From: Candidatus Francisella endociliophora | GTDB taxonomy: Bacteria; Pseudomonadota; Gammaproteobacteria; Francisellales; Francisellaceae | DNA length: 64,000 nucleotides | Assembly (NCBI RefSeq): GCF_000764555.1 | Contig: NZ_CP009574.1 | Location: 1,736,001 to 1,800,000, forward strand | Direction: 5' to 3' | Part shown: positions 44,969 to 52,863 of the stretch, piece by piece | Layout: every line of letters begins with the position of its first letter | Position numbering within the stretch: the stretch's first letter is position 1 | Notes under the pieces: model-generated | Told to the model about the DNA's origin: nothing | Database searches by the model: none | The model's input: the letters and a program-made list of their open reading frames with translations, nothing else | Program-made: the position numbers and the translations under genes

Positions 44969-46600
44969 ATGAAATTAAAAAAAATACTGTTATTAACATC
45001 TGTTTGTACAGCTACATTAGCTACGACAAACTTGTATGCTGCTGGTACAACAGCTCCTATACACCAACTAACTAGTCAAGAAAAATACGATGTCAAAAAT
45101 TTGATTATCTCTAATTTAGACTCTCTATTTCCTTATCAAACACAGATATCAGTAGGTAAGATTAATCAAGATAGTAACGGCAATATTGTTGCCTCTGATA
45201 TTCTAATAATGAGTGGCGGTACGAAGAATCCTAATATATCCATTAACAAACTAACTCTTGATGGGTTAAAAGTAAATGAGAGTGTAAGTGATGACTTTAG
45301 TATAAATGTTGAAGGTTTAAGTGTTACAAATCTTGCTTCATCTGTTGCAAATAGCAATGTTGTTAGCGCAAAAATGGATCCAAAAGAATTAGCAAATAAC
45401 AAAGGTTTTTTTGCTGCTGTAATGAATACTCTTGGTCAAGGGCTATATAACTTCCAGTTTAAATATGACTATAGTAATAGTAAGTTGAAATTTGAGCTTG
45501 ATTCTACAGTTAATAAGAAGCCGTTCATATCAGAAGATTTTGAATTAACGGATACTGCTTTATCAGGAACAGAAGTAAATGGTGATTTTCTTGCTAATCT
45601 TGAAAGAAAAGCCCTAGATTCAAAGATTAAAGAGTTTGAGTTTGACGCAAATTTTTCAGAGGTCTTAAAAGAAATTACAACTCAATATTTTGGTAAAGGC
45701 TATAAGCAGACACCTGATGTGGATTTAAAAGGTAATTTTGGCAAGCAACCAGGTAAGTTTGTATTAGATTTAGATGCCAAGCTAGGTTCTCAAAGTTATT
45801 TGAAATATAATATTTCTATGGCAGGTATTGATTTAGAAAATGCTAGCGTTAAAGATGTTATCTATGGTTCAAAGAATGTTTTAAAAAATGCTTATGTAGA
45901 GCAAAATACAGCTGACTCAAAAATTGAACTTGAATTTGATAAAGAAGATTTTCCAAAAGATTCTCCTGCTCAAAAAATCTTGTCAGCGTTAGGAAAAGAT
46001 AAGTTGCATATAACAGCAACTTCTGATCGTGATTTTACAGGTTCAGATTACACTACGGATTTAAATATTTTAGTGTATGGTTTAGCTAGCTTTAATGTAA
46101 GTAGTAATGCACAAGTAGATGGTAAATTGAAATTACTTCCTTATCTGGGTGTTGGAGCACAGCAGCAAACTGATTTATATGACTGTAAAGATCAGTTATG
46201 TTTGACTGATATTAATTTTAAATTTGCAAATAATGGCTTACTTGAAAAAGCTGCAAGATATACTAATCAAGATCCAAATACTACGCCACAGCAAATACTA
46301 GGATCTTATGGGGCATTATTACAACTTTTTGCTGTACAACAAAATGATAGATTCTTACAGAAAACATTATCATCATTGGCTATGTTTTTACAAAATCCTA
46401 AGAATATAGCTGTGGATGTAAAAGCGAAGAAACCAGTGAATGAAACTGCTTTACTAAATATGATATTAGATGATGCGAAAACACTTCAAAACCATAACCC
46501 TATGAAAGGTGGAAGAGTGGATTTAAGTAAGAAGCCAGATATCAAGTTATTAGATGATTTGCAAAGGGTGTTTGATATTAATTTTGATGTGAATGGTTAG
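44969..46600 (+). CDS. Large hypothetical secreted protein
   Basis: The 543-residue protein has a Sec signal peptide (MKLKKILLLTSVCTATLATT, cleavage probably after LYA near residue 24), so it is periplasmic or outer-membrane associated. Alternating hydrophobic and polar residues dominate through the middle (VDLKGNFGKQPGKFVLDLDAKL), suggesting extended beta sheets of the AsmA/DUF945 kind. A more helical C-terminus starts near residue 420. Two Cys (YDCKDQLC) could form a disulfide. I do not recognise a family with confidence. Confidence 0.7.
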   Translation: MKLKKILLLTSVCTATLATTNLYAAGTTAPIHQLTSQEKYDVKNLIISNLDSLFPYQTQISVGKINQDSNGNIVASDILIMSGGTKNPNISINKLTLDGLKVNESVSDDFSINVEGLSVTNLASSVANSNVVSAKMDPKELANNKGFFAAVMNTLGQGLYNFQFKYDYSNSKLKFELDSTVNKKPFISEDFELTDTALSGTEVNGDFLANLERKALDSKIKEFEFDANFSEVLKEITTQYFGKGYKQTPDVDLKGNFGKQPGKFVLDLDAKLGSQSYLKYNISMAGIDLENASVKDVIYGSKNVLKNAYVEQNTADSKIELEFDKEDFPKDSPAQKILSALGKDKLHITATSDRDFTGSDYTTDLNILVYGLASFNVSSNAQVDGKLKLLPYLGVGAQQQTDLYDCKDQLCLTDINFKFANNGLLEKAARYTNQDPNTTPQQILGSYGALLQLFAVQQNDRFLQKTLSSLAMFLQNPKNIAVDVKAKKPVNETALLNMILDDAKTLQNHNPMKGGRVDLSKKPDIKLLDDLQRVFDINFDVNG

Positions 46601-46700
46601 TTGGGAAATCTAAATTTACTAAAAAAAGTAATTCTGATAAATTAAAGCGTATCTGACTATTGACAACGCTTTAAAATAAGGTAATATATACTCTCATAAA

Positions 46701-46775
46701 GCGGGAATAGCTCAGTGGTAGAGCACAACCTTGCCAAGGTTGGGGTCGCGAGTTCGAGCCTCGTTTCCCGCTCCA
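46701..46775 (+). tRNA. tRNA-Gly (anticodon GCC)
   Basis: The gene has acceptor GCGGGAA/TTTCCCGC-type pairing with encoded CCA and anticodon loop CTTGCCAA (GCC). The T arm is AGTTCGAGCCT. It is first in a cluster of three tRNAs. Confidence 0.97.
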
Positions 46776-46792
46776 TACTCTTAGGTTTGTAT

Positions 46793-46866
46793 GGCTGAGT
46801 AGCAAAATGGTTATGCAGAGGCCTGCAAAGCCTTGGACGCCGGTTCGATTCCGGCCTCAGCCTCCA
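46793..46866 (+). tRNA. tRNA-Cys (anticodon GCA)
   Basis: The 74-base gene has acceptor GGCTGAG/CTCAGCC, discriminator T and encoded CCA. The anticodon loop CTGCAAA reads GCA, and the T arm is CGGTTCGATTCCG. Confidence 0.97.
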
Positions 46867-46872
46867 CTAACT

Positions 46873-46961
46873 GCCCGGGTGGTGAAATTGGTAGACACAA
46901 GGGACTTAAAATCCCTCGAGACTTAACTCTCGTGCCGGTTCGAGTCCGGCCCCGGGCACCA
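46873..46961 (+). tRNA. tRNA-Leu (anticodon TAA)
   Basis: The 89-base gene has acceptor GCCCGGG/CCCGGGC with encoded CCA and anticodon loop ACTTAAAAT (TAA). It has the long variable arm of class II tRNAs. It ends the three-tRNA cluster. Confidence 0.97.
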
Positions 46962-47070
46962 TTATTCAAATATATTTTACAAAGTCTGTATTATACCTAT
47001 ACCTCTTTATTAGTATTTATTTACCTTTTATGCTAGAGTTTATATTACTAGTAATTATTTTGAGTTATAT

Positions 47071-47484
47071 ATGAAGCTCTTAAAATTAATAAAAGCAGCT
47101 AGTCTAATAGAGGTATTAATTGCTGTTGGAGTATTAATTTTTGTAAGCTTTGTATTTTTTTATGTATTATCAGGAAGTCTGACAAAATCTACATTGTTAA
47201 CAAAGAAATCTAGATTATCAAATGAGTTAAACCAAAGAGTAAGTGAGTATATGCTTTCAAATAGTTTTGAGGACTCAAGCATTGGTAGTTTTAGCTTTTC
47301 TCAACAAGATATAACTAGTGAAGGTAATAGTGGTTTAGGAGTCGGTAATTCAACTACTGAGGGTAATCAAGGAGGGGGAACTACAGGTAGTGCTACGAGC
47401 ATCGATTATAATCTAAAACAGTTTTCAGCAACAGATTCAGAGACTAATGTTAGTGTTAGGCAGAAAGCATTAGTTATTAATTAG
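47071..47484 (+). CDS. Orphan type IV pseudopilin-like protein
   Basis: The 137-residue protein begins MKLLKLIKAASLIEVLIAVG. The short basic leader followed by a hydrophobic helix with Glu (E14) at the fifth position of the mature chain is a prepilin signature. Cleavage would be between A9 and A10, with Ala instead of the usual Gly at -1. The remaining protein is small, with a Gly/Ser/Thr-rich stretch (residues 85-112). It resembles minor pseudopilins of type IV pilus or type II secretion systems. No other pilus gene is nearby. Confidence 0.7.
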   Translation: MKLLKLIKAASLIEVLIAVGVLIFVSFVFFYVLSGSLTKSTLLTKKSRLSNELNQRVSEYMLSNSFEDSSIGSFSFSQQDITSEGNSGLGVGNSTTEGNQGGGTTGSATSIDYNLKQFSATDSETNVSVRQKALVIN

Positions 47485-47576
47485 TATTATTTCTATTTTA
47501 AAAGCTTATATAAACATTAAATTTTATAATATTACTTTGCTAAAATAGTATCTATACATATTTATATTAAATAAAC

Positions 47577-50500
47577 ATGGCTTTATACACTTACCCATCA
47601 AATAAGCTTGAGTATCTTGTTCAAGTTTTATCTAAGCTTTTAGATGTTGAAAAAAAGAATTTATTTACTCCGACTCAATTGATAGTTGGGAGTCGTGGTA
47701 TGCAACATTGGTTGAGTATGCAGTTAGCCGAGAGTCGTAGTATTGCGATGAATCTTAAATACGATATGATTAATGGCTATATTCTGGATATTTGTTATGA
47801 ACTGACGAGTAAACAAGAGCATAAAAAAGCCTATACAAAAGATGTCTTAACATGGCGAATTTTTAAGAGTTTAGACTCTGTAAGCATTTCTAAACTTGAA
47901 GAATACTATAAAGACAGTGATCTAAAGAAGTACCAACTATCTATAAAAATTGCTGAAACATTTTCAAAATATTTATCCTATCGTACCGAATGCTTAAAAG
48001 GCTGGGAGAAGGGCGAATGTATCAATCAAAATAAGCCAGAAGAAGATGAAAGCTGGCAAATGACTTTATGGCAAAAGCTTGTGGAGGATGTTCCAGATAC
48101 ACCATATAAAGTTCAAGAACAAGCAATAGCTATGTTTAGTAAAGCAAATATACAAAAGCTTAATATTCCAGAAAATATCTATCTTTTTGGTATTAATACA
48201 GTTTCTCCAAAGAATTTAGACTTTGTGTTTAGGCTTGCTGAATATATTAATATTCATATTCTGTATATAAATCCATGTAGTGAATATTGGTATGATTTTC
48301 ATAGAGATAAAGTTTCATTATGGTTGGATAGTGAAGATTATGAACAGCAGCCTCTTTTAGCAAATTTAGGTCAGCAAGGGAAAGAATTTTTTAATCGATT
48401 GTTAGAAAATCAAGAAAAGCAAGAGTTAGAGATATTTGAAGATTTAAGTTTTAAAAAACTTGAGAAATCTAATCAGTGTCAGCTTGTTAGTCTACAGAGA
48501 AATTTACTCGAGCTAAACACTCAAAATCACTCTAGCCAAAAAGATTTAAGTATAAGTATTAACTCTTGCCATAGTCCACTTCGTGAAGTTCAAGTATTGC
48601 ATGATAAGCTTCTAGACATGGTAAAAGAGAACCCTGATATTAAGCCTAGAGATATCTTAGTAATGTGTCCAAATATTGAGGATTACTCGCCATATATTGA
48701 TAGTGTTTTCTCAAGATTTGCAGATGATAAAAAGTTACCTTGCTCTATAGCGGATAGAACTCTCTTGGACTCAGAACCTTTAGCTGCGAGTTTTATAGAT
48801 TTGTTGCAGTTACCAGAGAGTAATTTTGAGGTTAATAAGATTTTAGATTATTTATCGGTGCCTGCAATTCAGCAGAAGTTTAATATATCAGATGAGCAAT
48901 TAGAAACTATCCATTATTGGTTAAAAGAGTCATGTATTCATCATAGTAATGATGGTAAAACTTTCTCATGGAGCTGGGGGCTTAAGCGGTTAATGTTAGG
49001 CTTTAGTTATAGTGATGAGAATGAAATTGTAAATGATGAATTTATGACTGTACCTGTCATTGAGGGAAGTGAAGTTGCCGAACTTGGTGGCTTGTATGAA
49101 CTGCTGGAGTTACTAGCAGAATATTCACAAGAGCTTCAAGTATCAAGAAGTTTTAATGAGTGGCAAGTTTATCTCTTAGAAATGTTTGAGAATGTATTCG
49201 ATGTTACAAATGAAGAGCAATATATAGCCAAAAAAATTAAAGATATAATCGCTAAAACTGTGATTGATGCAAAAGAGATTGTTGATGATATAAAAGTTGA
49301 TTTATATACGATTAGATATTGTCTGATTAGTCAGTTATCAGAGCCAATTATTAATAACCACTTTTTAAATGGTAAGGTTACATTTTGTTCAATGACTCCA
49401 ATGAGAAATGTGCCTTTTAAGGTAGTTGCAATGCTTGGGTTAAATAATGGTAAATTCCCTCGTCAAGAAAACGCTATTAGTTTTGATATTATGACAAGGT
49501 TAGGACGAGAAAAAGGTGATAGAACTAGGAGAGATGATGATAGGTATTTGTTTTTAGAAGCAATTTTGTCAGCTCGAGAGTATTTATATATTAGTTATAT
49601 TGGTAGAAGTATTAAGACAAATACAGAGCAGCAACCTAGTTTGATACTTCAAGAATTGATTAATTATTTGAAAGCTAATTATGGTTGGCAGGATAACGAT
49701 ATAAAAGAGTATCCATTACATGCCTTTAGTCCTAAATGTTATTCAGATAATTATAGAAGTTATGATGAAGCTTGGTTGAAGTTATTGCAGGCTGATTCGC
49801 AGAAGTTTTATGACTCTTGTAGGTCGCTGAGCGGAGTCGAAGTGCCGATCGTAAATAGATCTGATTTAAGTACAAATTGTAAACAACCACGACAACTATC
49901 TATCTCAAAGCTCATCAAAATATTTGATGATCCTATTAAAGCTTATGCAAATTATAGCTTAGAGCTGTACCTAGAAGATAATATTGAGGAACTAGAAGAT
50001 AGTGAGCCTTTTGATATAGATAACCTTGAGAAACATAGTTTAAAACAAGAATTGTTTGATGTTCTAAAAGATGGTGGGGATATAAGTAAAACAAGAAAAA
50101 CTGCAAAATTAAGTGCTAAATTGCCAGAGTCAGTACTTACTGATGACGGTATAGATTCAGAGATTGAGAATATACAAAAGCTACTAGGTGCAATGAATTT
50201 ACCTAGTTATGAGAGTAAATACTTCCAAAAAGAAATACTGGGGCTTGAACTTGAGGCAGACTGCTACATAAGAGATAACCAAATAATGTTATATACAACT
50301 TCATCTTTTAGGATCAAGCATAAGTTTGAGCTGTATTTGGTAGCATTACTGGTTGCATGCGAAGAGCAAAAAGATATCACGGCGATGTATCATTATTTAG
50401 ATAAAAAAACTGATGGGACATATAAACAAGAGACTTTTGAAATACCGCAAGTTGGGTATTCTAATGCAAAAGAGAAACTAGAGCATTATGTTTGTCAGGC

Positions 50501-50774
50501 AATAGAAATAGTTAGTGAACCTAAACTTGTTTATTTATCTTTGGCTGAAGCTTTATTTGCAGATGGTAAAAAAGGCAAGAAAACAGCTAGGCAAATTCAA
50601 GGAGCTTGGGATAAGGTTATTTCAGATGAAAATAATTTCAAGTCATTGGATAAGAACGAGTACTTTAATCTTTTTTATAATAAACCTCCAGCTGTCAGTG
50701 AGTTTGAGGGCGAGGATGTTTATAGAGAGTTTTTTGAGATGTTGAATAAAGATAATAAACCTCTAAACAATTAA
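47577..50774 (+). CDS. recC: Exodeoxyribonuclease V gamma subunit RecC
   Basis: RecC holds the RecBCD complex together and scans for Chi. The 1065-residue protein has the family start SNKLEYLVQVLSKLL, GSRGMQHWLSMQLAE near residues 42-56 and the conserved REVQVLHDKLLDM near 340. The block VTFCSMTPMRNVPFKVVAMLGLNNGKFPR near 600 leads into the degenerate nuclease-like C-terminus. Residues 749-757 (RSLSGVEVP) are encoded by a G+C-rich repeat also present in recB and recD. The gene is separated from recB-recD by mod, res and a small membrane protein gene. Confidence 0.95.
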   Translation: MALYTYPSNKLEYLVQVLSKLLDVEKKNLFTPTQLIVGSRGMQHWLSMQLAESRSIAMNLKYDMINGYILDICYELTSKQEHKKAYTKDVLTWRIFKSLDSVSISKLEEYYKDSDLKKYQLSIKIAETFSKYLSYRTECLKGWEKGECINQNKPEEDESWQMTLWQKLVEDVPDTPYKVQEQAIAMFSKANIQKLNIPENIYLFGINTVSPKNLDFVFRLAEYINIHILYINPCSEYWYDFHRDKVSLWLDSEDYEQQPLLANLGQQGKEFFNRLLENQEKQELEIFEDLSFKKLEKSNQCQLVSLQRNLLELNTQNHSSQKDLSISINSCHSPLREVQVLHDKLLDMVKENPDIKPRDILVMCPNIEDYSPYIDSVFSRFADDKKLPCSIADRTLLDSEPLAASFIDLLQLPESNFEVNKILDYLSVPAIQQKFNISDEQLETIHYWLKESCIHHSNDGKTFSWSWGLKRLMLGFSYSDENEIVNDEFMTVPVIEGSEVAELGGLYELLELLAEYSQELQVSRSFNEWQVYLLEMFENVFDVTNEEQYIAKKIKDIIAKTVIDAKEIVDDIKVDLYTIRYCLISQLSEPIINNHFLNGKVTFCSMTPMRNVPFKVVAMLGLNNGKFPRQENAISFDIMTRLGREKGDRTRRDDDRYLFLEAILSAREYLYISYIGRSIKTNTEQQPSLILQELINYLKANYGWQDNDIKEYPLHAFSPKCYSDNYRSYDEAWLKLLQADSQKFYDSCRSLSGVEVPIVNRSDLSTNCKQPRQLSISKLIKIFDDPIKAYANYSLELYLEDNIEELEDSEPFDIDNLEKHSLKQELFDVLKDGGDISKTRKTAKLSAKLPESVLTDDGIDSEIENIQKLLGAMNLPSYESKYFQKEILGLELEADCYIRDNQIMLYTTSSFRIKHKFELYLVALLVACEEQKDITAMYHYLDKKTDGTYKQETFEIPQVGYSNAKEKLEHYVCQAIEIVSEPKLVYLSLAEALFADGKKGKKTARQIQGAWDKVISDENNFKSLDKNEYFNLFYNKPPAVSEFEGEDVYREFFEMLNKDNKPLNN
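49821..49847 (+). repeat. In-frame palindromic repeat copy inside recC
   Basis: AGGTCGCTGAGCGGAG followed by TCGAAGTGCCG encodes RSLSGVEVP. Its 18-base core (49827-49844) is the exact reverse complement of the core in recD. It is far richer in G+C than flanking recC, adds no stop, and sits in a region without recognisable RecC motifs. Confidence 0.8.
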
Positions 50775-50820
50775 TAAAATAAGTTAAAATATTGAAAGTG
50801 GTTCAAAGAAGATATAAACG

Positions 50821-52860
50821 ATGAAAATAGAAAAACTAAATGATAATACAAATATTACATCTAATAGTAAACAGCTAGAAATTTTAAAAAAGAACTTTCC
50901 TGAGTGCTTTGATAAGAATGGTAACTTTCTACCTGAAAAACTAAATAATATCATCAAATCTAGTGGCACTGATATATCAAAGGAATCTTATGGAATCACA
51001 TGGTTAGGCAAGTCCTATGCAAGACTTTTAGCAAATGAAACTCCTCTTACACTTATCACAGAAGATAGAGAGCATAATAACAAAGATGAAAATAAAAACT
51101 CTCAAAATATGCTTATCAAAGGGGATAATTTAGAAGTTTTAAAACATTTGAAAAATGCTTATAGTGAGTCTATAAAAATGATATATATAGACCCTCCATA
51201 TAACACTGGTGGAGATGGTTTTGTATACCAAGATGATAGGAAATTTACAAAAGAGCAATTAAGTGATCTAGCAGGTATTTCTATAGATGAAGCTAGTAGA
51301 ATTTTAGAGTTTACTCAAAGTAAATCAAATAGTCATAGTGCTTGGCTTACATTTATGTATCCTAGACTTTATATAGCTAGAGAGCTACTCAAAGAAGATG
51401 GTGTGATATTTATCTCTATAGATGATAATGAGGTTGCACAACTTAGAATCCTATGTGATGAGATTTTTGGTGAAGCAAATTTTGTTGCTAAGTTTGTAGC
51501 ACAGACAAATCCTAGAGGTAGATCATTAGATAAGTTTGTAGCTAAAACTTTTGAATATATTTTATGTTATGCTCTCAATGTAGATATTTCTAGCAGTATA
51601 TTTGGTATCCCTAAAACAGATAAAGCTTTAAATGAATATAAGTATAGTGATAATAAAGGCAAGTATAGGCTGCTAGAATTAAGAAATAGGAATCCTGAGT
51701 TTAATAGATCTAATCGTCCAAATTTATATTACCCAATTTATATTAATCCAATAAATAACGAAGTTTCTTTAACTAAATCTAACTTATTTTACGAATGTGC
51801 TATGCCCATTAATTCTAAGGGGGAAGACGGATGTTGGACATGGAGTATCAAAAAATTTGAAGCTGAAGTAAATGACTTAGTTGCAAATCTAGCTTCAACA
51901 GGAATATGGAGAGTGTTTAGGAAAGATTATATCCCAGAAGGAGGAGCATTCACAAAAGAAAAATCAATATGGTTAGATAAAGCAATAAATCATGAAAATG
52001 GTAAAGAGAGATTGGGTGATATTTTTAAGTTATCAGGAAATCAAGTTCCTTTTAGTTTTCCAAAATCTACTGATTTGATAAGTAAATGCATCAATATAGC
52101 CATGACTAGAAATGATGTAATCCTAGACTTCTTTGCTGGTAGTGGTACAACTGGCGATGCAGTTATGCAACTAAATGCAGAAGATGGTGGTAAACGAAAA
52201 TATATCTGTGTGCAATTAGATGAAACTATTGAAGAAACTAAACCTGCTTATGAATTCTGTATAGAAAATAATCTTAAACCAGTCATTTCATCAATTACAC
52301 AAGAGAGGCTTATAAGAGCAGCTAACAAAATTCAAAAAGATACAAAAGAAGAATTTGATGCCGAAAACTCTAAAAAGAAACCTAGTGAAGAAAAGTTAGC
52401 TGAATTAGAGCAGAAACTAGAAAACATCAAAAACCAAGATTTTGGTTTCAAAGTATTTGAAACAAGACCTCTTATAGATGGTTTAAATGATTGTATTGAA
52501 AACTATAATCAATTTGAGTTATTAGAAAATGATTTATCAGATGATGAGATACAAGCTGTTCTAACAACATATAAAGTACATGATGGAGCTTTATTAAATG
52601 CTGATTTTACTGAAGTTAAATTAGATAACTACACAGCATATATGGTAGAGGATAAAATCTATTTCATGAATAGAGATTTCACTACAAGTGCTCTAAAAGC
52701 ATTTATTGAAAAAATTGATAGTGATAAATCTTTCAAACCTACTAAGTTAGTTATCTTTGGATATAATTTTGATAGCAAACATCAAAGAGAAATAAAAGAA
52801 GCTATCACATCTTATACAAACAAAAAATCTATAGAAATAGATATGATTGTGAGGTACTAA
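50821..52860 (+). CDS. mod: Type III restriction-modification DNA methyltransferase (Mod)
   Basis: The 679-residue beta-class N6-adenine (or N4-cytosine) methyltransferase has catalytic DPPY at residues 124-127 within IYIDPPYNTGG. The SAM-binding LDFFAGSGTTGD comes later (about 435-446). The order, catalytic motif first, and the size fit type III Mod subunits. The variable middle (about 220-400) is the target recognition region. Mod gives the specificity for both modification and cleavage with Res, encoded 3 bases downstream. The frame is intact; no simple-sequence phase-variation tract is visible. Confidence 0.93.
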   Translation: MKIEKLNDNTNITSNSKQLEILKKNFPECFDKNGNFLPEKLNNIIKSSGTDISKESYGITWLGKSYARLLANETPLTLITEDREHNNKDENKNSQNMLIKGDNLEVLKHLKNAYSESIKMIYIDPPYNTGGDGFVYQDDRKFTKEQLSDLAGISIDEASRILEFTQSKSNSHSAWLTFMYPRLYIARELLKEDGVIFISIDDNEVAQLRILCDEIFGEANFVAKFVAQTNPRGRSLDKFVAKTFEYILCYALNVDISSSIFGIPKTDKALNEYKYSDNKGKYRLLELRNRNPEFNRSNRPNLYYPIYINPINNEVSLTKSNLFYECAMPINSKGEDGCWTWSIKKFEAEVNDLVANLASTGIWRVFRKDYIPEGGAFTKEKSIWLDKAINHENGKERLGDIFKLSGNQVPFSFPKSTDLISKCINIAMTRNDVILDFFAGSGTTGDAVMQLNAEDGGKRKYICVQLDETIEETKPAYEFCIENNLKPVISSITQERLIRAANKIQKDTKEEFDAENSKKKPSEEKLAELEQKLENIKNQDFGFKVFETRPLIDGLNDCIENYNQFELLENDLSDDEIQAVLTTYKVHDGALLNADFTEVKLDNYTAYMVEDKIYFMNRDFTTSALKAFIEKIDSDKSFKPTKLVIFGYNFDSKHQREIKEAITSYTNKKSIEIDMIVRY

Positions 52861-52863
52861 TCG

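Noticed and set aside
46833-47036. 67-codon open frame over the tRNA-Cys and tRNA-Leu genes
   Set aside because: It is read through two clear tRNA genes; the apparent protein is a translation of tRNA sequence.
50515-50745. 76-codon frame inside recC
   Set aside because: It lies wholly within conserved RecC coding sequence in another frame and has no own ribosome site or family signature.
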